Assembly: GCA_000424365.1 (NCBI GenBank)
Contig: AUJT01000021.1
Coordinates: 1 to 64,000, forward strand
DNA from: Lachnospiraceae bacterium NK4A144
Lineage (GTDB): Bacteria > Bacillota > Clostridia > Lachnospirales > Lachnospiraceae
Direction of reading: 5' to 3'
DNA length: 64,000 bases
Both the position numbers and the translations under genes were made by a program. Below the pieces are notes generated by a model. That model was not told the origin of the DNA, ran no database searches, and worked only from the letters and a program-made list of their open reading frames with translations. Positions 8,770-17,281 of this stretch are shown piece by piece; positions within the stretch are counted from its first letter, which is position 1, and each line of letters begins with the position of its first letter.

Positions 8770-10935
8770 ATGAAAGCAAGTAAGAAGAATGTCTTTATTT
8801 TCCTCATTATTACGGTGCTTCTGATCCTTGTCGCTGTATTTGGTATCGGCGATCAGGTCAAGGGCGTACCGGACATTCGTTTCGGTATTGATATCCGAGG
8901 CGGAGTTGAGGCAGTTTTTAAGCCGGAGACAGATGAAAAGGTTGCAGAAAGCGATCTGGAATCTGCTCGAAGCATAATGGAAACTCGTCTTGATAATGAG
9001 AACATCACAGATCGTGAGATCACGATCGACAAAGAGGGCGGATATATCATAGTCCGTTTCCCTTGGAAGTCTGATGAAAAGAACTATAATCCGGAAGAAG
9101 CTATCTCAGAGTTAGGTGAGATGGCATCACTTACATTCCAGGATCCTAATGGAAACATCATGGTAGAGGGGAAAAACGTTTCCTCCGCAAAGCCTGAAGC
9201 TCAGAAGGATAATGGAATGGTATCCTACGTCGTTGCACTGACTTTTGATAGCGAAGGTGCTCAGAAGTTCCAGGAAGCAACAGCATCTCTTGTTGGTCAG
9301 AGAATGGGAATCTACATGGATGATGTACTTATATCAAATCCTGTAGTTCAGACTGAGATCTCCGGCGGACAGGCAGTTATCACCGGTATGGAAAACTATG
9401 AGGCAGCACAGGATCTTGCGAACAAGATCAATGCAGGTGCTCTTCCGTTTGCGCTTGAGACACGTTCATTCAGCACTATCAGCCCGTCTCTTGGACAGAA
9501 TGCGCTGAATGTAATGGTATATGCAGCAGTTATCGCATTCGTTTTGGTTTGTCTGTTTATGCTGTTTGTTTACAAGCTTCCGGGATTTGTAGCATGTCTC
9601 ATGCTTCTGTTCCAGATGGTACTGCAGCTCCTTGCAATATCAATACCGCAGTACACACTGACACTTCCCGGTATCGCCGGTGTTATCCTGTCAGTAGGTA
9701 TGGCAGTAGACGCGAACGTTATTATCTCAGAGCGTATCTCTGAGGAACTTGCAAAGGGCGAGACAGTCAGAGCAGCGGTTAAGCGTGGTTACAGTAAGGC
9801 ATTTACATCAGTTCTTGATGGAAATATCACAACAGCTATCGTAGCTATCGTACTTATGATCTTTGGATCAGGTACAATGCTTTCCTTCGGATATACACTT
9901 CTTGTAGGTGTTATCGTTAACTGTTTTGTAGGCGTAAATGTTTCTCGTTTTGTTCTTCAGTCAATGTGTGCGTATGATGCATGCAATAATGAGAAATGTT
10001 TCCGTCAGAAGAAAGAGAAAAAGTCTTTCCCATTCTTTGAGAAGAAGATCCGTTGTGCATATGTATCCGGAATTATCTTTGTCATCGGTATCGCAGCAAT
10101 TTTTGTAAGAGGTATCAAGCTTGATACTCAGTTCACTGGTGGTACTGTTCTTGAGTACACAGTATCTGCAAACAATATCGATACAGAGGCTATCTCCTCC
10201 GGTATTCAGGGAGCTATCAACAGAAGTGCGACTGTTCAGGTGAGCACAAGCCAGACAGGTACAACGATCATTGCCACAATGGCTGGAAATAACGGTCTTA
10301 CACCGGAAGAACAGAGCTCAGCGAGTGGAGCAGTAGGAAAGGTTATCGGCATTGACAATCTTGAGCCTAGCCAGACATTTGCAGTAGAACCGTATGTAGG
10401 AGCTAAGGCTCTTAGAAATGCAATGATCGCTGTTGTTCTTGCATTCGTATGTATTCTTCTTTACATCGGTTTCAGATTCTCAACACTGTCCGGACTTTCA
10501 GCAGGTGTAACAGCGCTCATTGCTTTGATACATGATGTATGTATCGTGGTATTTGCGTTTGCACTGTTTGGAATCCCGCTTGGAAGTTCATTTGTAGCTG
10601 TAGTTCTGACAATCATCGGTTATTCTATTAACGATACGATCGTTGTTTATGACCGTATCCGTGAGAATAAGAACATCAATCCGAAGATCTCTCTTGCAGA
10701 GCTTGTTGATCTCAGTGTAACACAGGTACTTTCACGTTCTGTAAATACATCTGTGACAACCATCGTATGTATAGCAGTTATTCTGGTAGCATCAGTGATG
10801 TTCCACATCTCATCTATCTATCAGTTCTCACTGCCGATGCTTTTTGGCCTTGTTAGTGGATGTTATTCATCTGTCTGCATAGCAGCATCTCTGTGGGCAG
10901 GATGGAAGAGCAGATCAGAGAAGAAAGCAGAATAA
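8770..10935 (+). CDS. secDF: Protein translocase subunit SecDF (fused SecD and SecF)
   Basis: SecDF is a membrane protein that uses the proton-motive force to help pull preproteins through SecYEG. SecD and SecF are fused here in 721 aa, as in Bacillus. The N-terminal helix is followed by the SecD motif FGIDIRGGVEAVF and the P1 head region. The SecD helices include GMAVDANVIISERI, and the SecF half starts near residue 420 with TQFTGGTVLEYTV. Its conserved helix VLTIIGYSINDTIVVYDRIR is present. The ATG is preceded by GGAAGGATG. It stands alone between a terminator upstream and another at 10971-11000. Confidence 0.95.
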   Translation: MKASKKNVFIFLIITVLLILVAVFGIGDQVKGVPDIRFGIDIRGGVEAVFKPETDEKVAESDLESARSIMETRLDNENITDREITIDKEGGYIIVRFPWKSDEKNYNPEEAISELGEMASLTFQDPNGNIMVEGKNVSSAKPEAQKDNGMVSYVVALTFDSEGAQKFQEATASLVGQRMGIYMDDVLISNPVVQTEISGGQAVITGMENYEAAQDLANKINAGALPFALETRSFSTISPSLGQNALNVMVYAAVIAFVLVCLFMLFVYKLPGFVACLMLLFQMVLQLLAISIPQYTLTLPGIAGVILSVGMAVDANVIISERISEELAKGETVRAAVKRGYSKAFTSVLDGNITTAIVAIVLMIFGSGTMLSFGYTLLVGVIVNCFVGVNVSRFVLQSMCAYDACNNEKCFRQKKEKKSFPFFEKKIRCAYVSGIIFVIGIAAIFVRGIKLDTQFTGGTVLEYTVSANNIDTEAISSGIQGAINRSATVQVSTSQTGTTIIATMAGNNGLTPEEQSSASGAVGKVIGIDNLEPSQTFAVEPYVGAKALRNAMIAVVLAFVCILLYIGFRFSTLSGLSAGVTALIALIHDVCIVVFAFALFGIPLGSSFVAVVLTIIGYSINDTIVVYDRIRENKNINPKISLAELVDLSVTQVLSRSVNTSVTTIVCIAVILVASVMFHISSIYQFSLPMLFGLVSGCYSSVCIAASLWAGWKSRSEKKAE

Positions 10936-10970
10936 GACAGATCTGTTTATATATTTCTGAATTAAAATTT

Positions 10971-11000
10971 AAGGCGGGCTGAGATTGACAGCCCGCCTTT
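10971..11000 (+). terminator. Rho-independent terminator of secDF
   Basis: A perfect stem GGCGGGCTG (10973-10981) / CAGCCCGCC (10989-10997) with a 7-nt loop is followed by TTT. It is strong by GC content, with a short T-tract. Confidence 0.8.
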
Positions 11001-11085
11001 ACTATGTTAGAAATAATAAGGTGATTTTTGAAAAGATTGAGCAGTTTCGACCTATTGTAATCGAACTGCAAATGTGAGGATTTAT

Positions 11086-11583
11086 ATGATTTCAAAATAT
11101 TTGTGGGTTTTGTTTGTATCTATGCTCCCGATCATTGAGCTGAGAGGGGCTATACCGATTTCTCAGTCTCCGGGAATTGAGATTCCTTTGTTGCAGGCAT
11201 ATATTATCTGCGTTATCGGAAATATGATACCGGTACCATTTATTTTTCTCTTTGCGAGGAAAATTTTAGAGTGGGGTAAGGACAAGCCTGTTATCGGAAA
11301 GTCTTTTCAGTGGTGCTTGAAAAAAGGTGAGAAGGGTGGAAAAGCTCTTCAAGAAAAAGCAAAGAATGGTCTTTATGTTGCATTGTTGCTTTTTGTAGGT
11401 ATCCCGCTTCCGGGAACAGGGGCGTGGACAGGAATGCTTGCAGCTAGTTTTCTTGATATGGACTTTAAGAAAAGTACAGCAGCAGTTCTTGGTGGTGTAC
11501 TGCTTGCTGGAGTGATCATGGGGGCATTGTCATTTGGTGCATTTAGCGCGTTTAGGTCAGTTGCTTTGATCGGTTGGTTCTAA
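11086..11583 (+). CDS. Small multidrug export family membrane protein (COG2426)
   Basis: This 165-aa integral membrane protein resembles the Sm_multidrug_ex/COG2426 family (also called DedA-like small multidrug export proteins). Family function is poorly established. It shows the family's PIIELRGAIP motif near the N-terminus, then GNMIPVPFIFLFARKIL, the loop segment GIPLPGTGAWTG and hydrophobic C-terminal helices. I chose ATG 11086 because AGGA ends 5 nt before it; an upstream GTG at 11074 in the same frame has no ribosome binding site. It is a single gene between two terminators. Confidence 0.8.
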   Translation: MISKYLWVLFVSMLPIIELRGAIPISQSPGIEIPLLQAYIICVIGNMIPVPFIFLFARKILEWGKDKPVIGKSFQWCLKKGEKGGKALQEKAKNGLYVALLLFVGIPLPGTGAWTGMLAASFLDMDFKKSTAAVLGGVLLAGVIMGALSFGAFSAFRSVALIGWF

Positions 11584-11603
11584 ACGAATAGTTATGATGG
11601 TAT

Positions 11604-11643
11604 AAAAGCCGTGAAAACGATGAATCATCGTTTCACGGCTTTT
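11604..11643. terminator. Bidirectional terminator between convergent genes
   Basis: Near-perfect inverted repeat: AAAAGCCGTGAAA... pairs with ...TTTCACGGCTTTT, flanked by A-run and T-run, so it works on both strands. It serves the membrane protein gene (plus) and the XRE regulator (minus), overlapping the last codons of the latter. Confidence 0.8.
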
Positions 11644-12064
11644 GTGTTAGTTTCTGGTCCGACAAAATCCTTGCAATATGGATCAATCGGTTCTGATCGA
11701 GACTGTTAAGCATTGAAAAGTAGTATAACAATTTTTTCTCGATAACAGAACACCCCTGATATTTAACACGATTTGAAAGAGTGCTGCTGAAATTGAGATA
11801 TGAATCAAGTTCTTGAGCAGATTCAGATGTATTTTCTGATTTTAAGATATCGGACGGGATTACAAGGCTAAGCAGTATTTCCGGTGCGATATGATAAAGC
11901 TCGGCAAGGCTGCATAGTACGTCCAAACTAGGGGTTAGTCGGTCAGTTTCATAATGAGAATAAGTCTGACGAACAATCCCAAGATAGTCAGCTACAAATT
12001 GCTGGGTGTAATGTGCATCTTTGCGTAAATCAAATAGCTTTTGAGATATTTTTGTTTTATGCAT
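11633..12064 (-). CDS. XRE-family (Cro/CI-type HTH) transcriptional regulator
   Basis: This 143-aa DNA-binding regulator has an N-terminal helix-turn-helix (about residues 1-65). The recognisable sequence is LFDLRKDAHYTQQFVADYLGI followed by RQTYSHYETDRLTPSLDVL. The C-terminal half is of unknown function and probably mediates dimerisation. I place the start at the ATG ending at 12064, which has AAGGA at a good distance; the same frame is open further upstream but that extension would be a hydrophobic segment without a ribosome binding site. It lies downstream of hflX on the same strand. Target genes are not visible; an inverted repeat upstream (12108-12120) could be its own operator. Confidence 0.8.
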   Translation of the reverse strand: MHKTKISQKLFDLRKDAHYTQQFVADYLGIVRQTYSHYETDRLTPSLDVLCSLAELYHIAPEILLSLVIPSDILKSENTSESAQELDSYLNFSSTLSNRVKYQGCSVIEKKLLYYFSMLNSLDQNRLIHIARILSDQKLTQKP

Positions 12065-12107
12065 GTAAAACATTCCTTGCAAAAATGTGATCAATTGTAA
12101 CAAATAA

Positions 12108-12120
12108 TAGCAAAATGCTA
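12108..12120 (-). promoter_or_regulatory. Possible operator upstream of XRE regulator
   Basis: The palindrome TAGCA-AAA-TGCTA lies 44 nt before the regulator start, in an AT-rich promoter-like stretch with a TACAAT box on the minus strand. XRE repressors often bind such short inverted repeats in their own promoters. This is suggestive only. Confidence 0.25.
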
Positions 12121-12167
12121 ATAAAAGTATAAGGAATGAAAGCATGAAACGAGCTATTAAAAAGAGC

Positions 12168-12199
12168 ATATTACAAAATAAAAGCTATGAAATATAGCT
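12168..12199 (-). terminator. Probable terminator of hflX (minus strand)
   Basis: Read on the minus strand, AGCTAT-ATTTC-ATAGCT (12199-12183) forms a short perfect stem followed by a T-rich stretch. It lies just after the hflX stop and separates it from the XRE gene. Confidence 0.45.
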
Positions 12200-12222
12200 G
12201 GGGCTTTACGTTATATTATGCG

Positions 12223-13596
12223 TTACATAATAACATACTCGTTATATCGGTTAAAATCAGCCTTCGTGCAGAATACATGGACTTTGGTGCCTTTCTCATC
12301 ATATCCTTCGATCGTTAGACTGGAGTTTTTCTTTAGTGCATCCAGTACGCGTCCATCGGTGTAGGGAATGAGCATGTCACATTCAACACGACCTGAATTA
12401 ACGGCATCTTCGATCTCCTCAACGAGACGTTCTATATCGGCTTTTTTCTTTGCAGAAATAGTGATCCGCCTTGACTCGGATGAATGAGACTCTTTTTTGT
12501 TCTTATGAGGATCTGAGGTATATTTGTTTTCTTTACGAGACTCTTCCCGGGTCGGATCATGCATTACATTTATATCCGGATCAGAAGCGAGATCAGCTTT
12601 GTTATAAACATAGATCCGAGGTATATCACCGGCGCCGATCTCAAAAAGTGTCTCTTCCGTAACTCGGAGGTTTTCTCTGTATTCTGGGTCAGAAAGGTCT
12701 GAAACAAGTAGCAGCATATCAGCGTACTTAACCTCTTCAAGAGTAGAGCGGAAAGCCTTTATAAGAGTAGTTGGGAGATTACTTATAAATCCGACCGTGT
12801 CAGACAGCAGAAATGCCTTTCTCCCCTGGCCCGGATCTATCTTTCTTACAGAAGTATCCAGAGTTGCAAAAAGCATATCTTTTTCAAATACGGATTTTTC
12901 GTCCATCACATCTGTGCTGAATTTAGAAAGCATAGCATTCATGATGGTTGATTTCCCTGCATTTGTGTATCCGACAAGAGCAATCTTTGGAATACCGGAA
13001 GCTGCGCGGCGTTTTCTCTGGGTAGCGCGCTCCTGCTCAACGGTTGATAGTTCACGCCTTAGCTGTGCCATTCTATGTTCGATATGTCGGCGGTCGAGTT
13101 CGATCTGTGTCTCACCCTGTCCCTTGTTACTCATGGAACCGCTGGTTCCACCCTGACGTCCGAGCTTTGTTCTGAGTCCTACGAGACGGGGAAGGAAATA
13201 TGCTAACTCTGCGCTTTCTACCTGAAGCTTGGCTTCTCTTGTGCGGGCTCTTTCCGAAAAAATACGGAGAATGAGCTGGGTTCGGTCCAAAATCTCACAA
13301 TCCAGTTCTTTGCTGAGATTTCTTAACTGTATAGGTGAAAGAGAATTGTCGAATAGAACGAGATCTGGAGTAAGTTCATCTACAAGAGCACGTATTTCTT
13401 CGACTTTTCCGCTTCCTATATAGGTGGCAGTGTTTTGTACAGGAAGTGACTGGGTTGCGGTCATGATAACTTTTATTCCGACTGCTTCTGCCAGGTCTTT
13501 CATTTCGCGTATTGATTTCTCGAAATTTGTGCCATCAGGCAGATCAAGACCAACGAGTACTGCGGTTTGGGATAATTCTTTGTTTATATTTGTCAT
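12223..13596 (-). CDS. hflX: GTPase HflX
   Basis: HflX is a ribosome-associated GTPase that splits stalled 70S ribosomes under stress. At 457 aa it is somewhat longer than usual. The N-terminal HflX domain (about 1-200) contains the glycine-rich segment GRQGGTSGSMSNKGQGETQ, followed by the G domain: G1 GYTNAGKST from 209, G3 DTVGF near 266 and G4 NKAD at 332-335. The insertion between G4 and the SAKK motif (381-384) is unusual: it spans about 340-376, is very hydrophilic, and is rich in Lys, Glu, Ser and His. The start MTNINKELSQ matches relatives. Confidence 0.94.
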   Translation of the reverse strand: MTNINKELSQTAVLVGLDLPDGTNFEKSIREMKDLAEAVGIKVIMTATQSLPVQNTATYIGSGKVEEIRALVDELTPDLVLFDNSLSPIQLRNLSKELDCEILDRTQLILRIFSERARTREAKLQVESAELAYFLPRLVGLRTKLGRQGGTSGSMSNKGQGETQIELDRRHIEHRMAQLRRELSTVEQERATQRKRRAASGIPKIALVGYTNAGKSTIMNAMLSKFSTDVMDEKSVFEKDMLFATLDTSVRKIDPGQGRKAFLLSDTVGFISNLPTTLIKAFRSTLEEVKYADMLLLVSDLSDPEYRENLRVTEETLFEIGAGDIPRIYVYNKADLASDPDINVMHDPTREESRKENKYTSDPHKNKKESHSSESRRITISAKKKADIERLVEEIEDAVNSGRVECDMLIPYTDGRVLDALKKNSSLTIEGYDEKGTKVHVFCTKADFNRYNEYVIM

Positions 13597-13837
13597 TTGT
13601 GAACGGATTCCTTAATTTTATAGATATTAGAACCGTATAGGTTCTATTTGTAACATATCTACATATTATAAGTTGAAATTATCAATAAAGATATATTCGA
13701 ATAATAAAAAATTTATAACCTTATAAAAGAATCCTTGAAAGAAACAGGAATGCAACTTACAATAAGGAATGGTTGTGCGGTTTTAACCTCGGGTTACCGC
13801 ATTATAATAGTTTACCAATTAGGAAAGGACAGCAGAG

Positions 13838-14992
13838 ATGACTAACGCAGAAAAGGCACTGAAGCTTCACGAGGAATGGCAGGGAAAACTGGATACAGTT
13901 GCTAAGGCACATGTTGATACCAGAGAAGACCTTGCTCTTGCATATACACCGGGCGTTGCAGAACCCTGTAAGGTAATTGCGGAGGATCCTTCGGCAGCTT
14001 ACAAATATACTATTAAAGCAAATACTGTTGCGGTTGTTTCTGACGGTAGTGCTGTTCTTGGACTTGGAAATATAGGCGCAAAGGCTGCTATGCCTGTTAT
14101 GGAGGGAAAAGCAGTTCTTTTTAAGGAGTTTGGCGGTGTAAATGCAGTGCCGATCTGCCTTGATACACAGGATACAGAAGAGATCATTAAAGCTGTGAAG
14201 TGGATCGCTCCCGGCTTTGGCGGCATAAATCTGGAAGACATCTCTGCTCCCAGATGCTTTGAAATTGAAGACAGGCTTAAGAAAGAGCTTGACATTCCGG
14301 TATTTCACGATGATCAGCACGGAACAGCTATCGTTGTTTTGGCAGCTATAATCAATGCTCTGAAGATTACCGGAAAGGAAAAAGAGGAATGTAAGATCGT
14401 AGTTAATGGAGCAGGAGCTGCGGGAATAGCTATCAGTAAGCTCTTACTTCGTTACGGTTTTAAGAATCTGATCCTTTGCGATAGAAGTGGTATCATCAGC
14501 AGAGACCGTGATCAGAGCAAACTTAACTGGATCAAGAAAGAGATGCTTGAGGTAACAAATCTCGAGAATAAGTCGGGGGCTCTTGCAGATGCTCTTGTCG
14601 GCGCTGACATTTTTGTTGGTGTTTCAGCTCCTAAGAGTGTTACACAGGAAATGGTCAAGTCGATGAATAAAGACGCGATCATCTTTGCTATGGCAAATCC
14701 TGTGCCTGAGATAATGCCGGATGAGGCAAAGGCAGCAGGAGCAAGGGTTGTTGGAACAGGTCGTTCTGATTTTCCTAACCAGATCAATAATGTTATTGCA
14801 TTTCCCGGAATTTTCAAGGGTGCGCTTGAGTCACGCGCGCCGCAGATCACTGAGGAGATGAAGCTTGCTATTGCTGAAAAGCTTGCATCACTTGTTCCGG
14901 AAGACAAATTAAATGAAGACTTTATCATCCCGGAAGCATTTGCCCCCGGAGTTGCCGAGGCAGTTGCAGAGGCTGTAAAAGCTCTGGTATAA
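13838..14992 (+). CDS. Malic enzyme (oxaloacetate-decarboxylating malate dehydrogenase)
   Basis: This cytoplasmic enzyme converts malate to pyruvate and CO2 while reducing NAD(P)+. Length is 384 aa, the compact bacterial form. The N-terminal malic domain has AYTPGVAEPCK and the metal/substrate region PVFHDDQHGTAIV. The Rossmann domain follows with VVNGAGAAGIAISKLLL (a GxGxxG-type fold) and the C-terminal NxxxFPGIFKGAL. The start follows AGGAAAGGA. A TATAAT hexamer at 13803-13808 lies upstream without a clear -35. The cofactor preference cannot be read from sequence alone. Confidence 0.92.
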   Translation: MTNAEKALKLHEEWQGKLDTVAKAHVDTREDLALAYTPGVAEPCKVIAEDPSAAYKYTIKANTVAVVSDGSAVLGLGNIGAKAAMPVMEGKAVLFKEFGGVNAVPICLDTQDTEEIIKAVKWIAPGFGGINLEDISAPRCFEIEDRLKKELDIPVFHDDQHGTAIVVLAAIINALKITGKEKEECKIVVNGAGAAGIAISKLLLRYGFKNLILCDRSGIISRDRDQSKLNWIKKEMLEVTNLENKSGALADALVGADIFVGVSAPKSVTQEMVKSMNKDAIIFAMANPVPEIMPDEAKAAGARVVGTGRSDFPNQINNVIAFPGIFKGALESRAPQITEEMKLAIAEKLASLVPEDKLNEDFIIPEAFAPGVAEAVAEAVKALV

Positions 14993-15020
14993 GTAGTTTT
15001 GTGTTTTGAAAGGAAGAAAA

Positions 15021-15191
15021 ATGCCTGAAGATCCGGTAATGCTTATGAGCATGATAAATACACAGTTGAGAGATCGTTTTCCTACATTGGAGCGGTATTG
15101 CAAGGCTAATGATGTAGATCAGGAAGAACTGAAAGAAAAACTTGCAAAGATTGATTATCACTATGATCCTGAAATGAATCAGTTTAGGTAA
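15021..15191 (+). CDS. DUF4250 domain-containing protein
   Basis: This is a small conserved protein of 56 aa. It starts MPEDPVMLMSMINTQLRD and ends YDPEMNQFR, matching the compact DUF4250 family found in Firmicutes; the function is unknown. The ATG at 15021 follows AAGGAAG (15010-15016) at good spacing; a TTG at 15006 in frame overlaps that ribosome binding site and is not credible. It follows the malic enzyme by 28 nt and is probably co-transcribed. Confidence 0.8.
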   Translation: MPEDPVMLMSMINTQLRDRFPTLERYCKANDVDQEELKEKLAKIDYHYDPEMNQFR

Positions 15192-15215
15192 GGTTGTTAT
15201 AGAAAGCAGGTAAAA

Positions 15216-15452
15216 ATGGCACCGAATATGATGGAAATGCTGGCAATTAAGGGTAAGATCGATGCGTTTGCAAAGCGCCACCCAATGTTTCCCAAATTTT
15301 TAAGTGATGTAAAGGATACAGCGTTAAAGGAGGGAACTGTGATCGAATTCACGGTAACTACCCCTGACGGTACGGTTAAAAGATCAAATATCAAGGTTGC
15401 TGCAGAAGACGTAGAACTTTTACAAACTTTAGGAAAACTTGGCGGAAAATAA
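15216..15452 (+). CDS. Small conserved protein of unknown function
   Basis: This 78-aa soluble protein has no recognised domain. The N-terminal half is basic and probably helical (IKGKIDAFAKRHPMFPKFL). The C-terminal half looks like a small beta sheet (GTVIEFTVTTPDGTVKRSNIKV). It lies between the DUF4250 gene (24-nt gap) and rarA (1-nt gap), so it is expressed with them. The codon usage and GCAGG ribosome binding site support a real gene. Confidence 0.7.
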   Translation: MAPNMMEMLAIKGKIDAFAKRHPMFPKFLSDVKDTALKEGTVIEFTVTTPDGTVKRSNIKVAAEDVELLQTLGKLGGK

Positions 15453-15453
15453 A

Positions 15454-16815
15454 ATGGATCTGTTTGATTACATGCGTCAGAACAATATGAAGAAAGAGTC
15501 ACCTCTCGCAGCACGTATGCGGCCGGTGAGTCTTGATGAAGTGGTAGGGCAGGAACACATTGTCGGAAAAGATAAGATGTTGTATCGTGCCATAAAAGCA
15601 GATAAGCTGTCTTCACTGATCCTGTACGGGCCTCCGGGAACCGGAAAAACAACCATCGCAAAAGTGATAGCCAACACTACAAAGGCAGAATTTGTGCAGT
15701 TGAATGCGACGGTTGCCGGAAAAAAAGATATGGAAGCTGTCACGGCTGAAGCAAAAAATAATCAGGGAATGTATGGAAAGAAGACGATCCTTTTCATAGA
15801 TGAGATACATCGGTTTAATAAGGGACAGCAGGATTATCTGCTGCCCTTTGTTGAAGATGGAACAGTGATACTTATCGGTGCAACTACAGAAAATCCGTAC
15901 TTTGAAGTAAATGGAGCGCTTTTATCAAGATCTATCATATTTGAATTAAAGCCACTCGATATGGATAATATCCGTACTCTTATAAAAAGAGCGATAACGG
16001 ATACAGATAAAGGTCTTGGGGCATATGGAGCAGAAATAGATAATGATGCTTTGGAGTTCCTTGCCGATCAGTCAGACGGTGATGCCAGATCTGCGTTGAA
16101 TGCAATCGAACTCGCTGTAATGACTACAGAAAAATCTGCTGATGGAAAGATCCATATTTCATTGGATGTGGCTAGTGAATGTATTCAGAAACGTGTAGTC
16201 AGATATGATAAAGACGGCGATAATCATTATGATACTGTTTCCGCATTTATTAAAAGCATGCGTGGATCAGATCCTGATGCAGCAGTGTTTTATCTGGCAA
16301 AGATGCTTAATGCCGGAGAAGATATAAAATTTATTGCACGACGCATAATGATCTGTGCATCTGAGGATGTGGGAAATGCGGATTCTCAGGCTTTGCAGGT
16401 AGCTGTTTCGGCTGCTCAGGCGGTAGAAAGAGTTGGTATGCCGGAAGCACAGATCATTTTAGCTCAGGCAGTGACATATGTTGCAACTGCCCCTAAAAGC
16501 AATGCGTCCTGTGAAGCAATATTTGAGGCAATGAGGGCAGTAAAGGAGACGAGAAGCGTGACTATACCTACGCATTTGCAGGATGCCCATTACAAGAGTG
16601 CTGATAAGCTTGGACATGGAGTAGGATATCAGTATGCACATGATTACAAGAATCATTACGTAAGGCAGCAATACATGCCATATGAACTGGACGGTCGTGA
16701 GTTTTATCATGTCTCGGGAATGGGATATGAGAAAAAGATCAGGAATCATATGAGAGCCTTAAAAAACGGTGTAGATATGGATACTGAAGAAAACTCAGGT
16801 AAAAAAGACAGTTGA
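15454..16815 (+). CDS. rarA: Replication-associated recombination protein A (AAA ATPase)
   Basis: RarA (MgsA) is an AAA+ clamp-loader-like ATPase that acts at stalled replication forks. Length is 453 aa from ATG 15454. The N-terminal ATPase core shows the family's PLAARMRPVSLDEVVGQEHI, Walker A GPPGTGKTT and Walker B ILFIDEIHRFNKGQQD. The conserved sensor segment GATTENPYFEVN is followed by the C-terminal MgsA domain. The alternative TTG at 15439 would overlap the preceding gene and lacks a ribosome binding site. A terminator follows at 16853-16888. Confidence 0.94.
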   Translation: MDLFDYMRQNNMKKESPLAARMRPVSLDEVVGQEHIVGKDKMLYRAIKADKLSSLILYGPPGTGKTTIAKVIANTTKAEFVQLNATVAGKKDMEAVTAEAKNNQGMYGKKTILFIDEIHRFNKGQQDYLLPFVEDGTVILIGATTENPYFEVNGALLSRSIIFELKPLDMDNIRTLIKRAITDTDKGLGAYGAEIDNDALEFLADQSDGDARSALNAIELAVMTTEKSADGKIHISLDVASECIQKRVVRYDKDGDNHYDTVSAFIKSMRGSDPDAAVFYLAKMLNAGEDIKFIARRIMICASEDVGNADSQALQVAVSAAQAVERVGMPEAQIILAQAVTYVATAPKSNASCEAIFEAMRAVKETRSVTIPTHLQDAHYKSADKLGHGVGYQYAHDYKNHYVRQQYMPYELDGREFYHVSGMGYEKKIRNHMRALKNGVDMDTEENSGKKDS

Positions 16816-16852
16816 ATAACTGCGGCGGCGCGTATTAATACATGTAATTAGG

Positions 16853-16888
16853 AAAGAAGGTAAGTCATTGTGGCTGCCTTCTTTTTTT
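16853..16888 (+). terminator. Rho-independent terminator of rarA operon
   Basis: AAAGAAGG (16853-16860) pairs with CCTTCTTT (16877-16884), followed by a T-run to 16888. It closes the malic enzyme to rarA transcript. Confidence 0.75.
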
Positions 16889-16902
16889 ACTTATGCCTAT
16901 GG

Positions 16903-17003
16903 GTTACTGTTCACTCGCTTCCAGCTCGCTCACGTAACGGATTTTCATCTTTCTTGGTCGTAAACTCCGCAGCGTAGTGCTCCGTTTACGTGTGAACTGT
17001 TAC
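16903..17003 (-). mobile_element. Family B MITE-like element, internally deleted copy
   Basis: This 101-bp element is bounded by imperfect terminal inverted repeats: GTTACTGTTCAC at 16903-16914 and GTGAACTGTTAC at 16992-17003 (10 of 12 paired). It is the reverse-oriented relative of the element at 50936-51081 and lacks that element's central hairpin segment of about 45 bp. It is flanked by GCCTATGG (16895-16902) and ACCTATGG (17004-17011), 7 of 8 identical, which looks like a target-site duplication. An inner stem GTAAAC (16960-16965)/GTTTAC (16984-16989) is conserved. It encodes no protein. Confidence 0.8.
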
Positions 17004-17160
17004 ACCTATGGTTTCCTGCATTTCATGAAAACTCATCTGGCGGAGGTTTACTAAGCGATGGAAGTGATTTTAATTTCTATATGTATTTACAAAATTTAAT
17101 AACAGTACAAGTTTAATTGCACGAATTTGAATTTTGCACTTATCCGAATACAAAATACAG

Positions 17161-17281
17161 TATAATGAACACAATAAATGCAAATACATCTGATAGTGTA
17201 TACAGAATACAAAATACAAAATGTGTAAAATCCGATGCATTTTTCGACAAATAATGTCGTTGCTACGACATTATTTTTTTA
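17161..17281 (+). ncRNA. Candidate small RNA
   Basis: A perfect TATAAT (17161-17166) is followed about 85 nt later by a strong intrinsic terminator (17250-17281), with no reading frame between. A transcript would be roughly 105-110 nt. The -35 is not convincing (TTGCAC at 17134-17139 has a 21-nt spacer). No gene lies directly upstream that would need this terminator, because rarA already has one. Speculative. Confidence 0.25.
17250..17281 (+). terminator. Intrinsic terminator in the intergenic region before the surface protein
   Basis: A perfect 10-bp stem AATAATGTCG (17250-17259) / CGACATTATT (17266-17275) has a 6-nt loop and is followed by a run of T. It isolates the surface-protein promoter from upstream transcription, or ends a short RNA. 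Confidence 0.75.
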
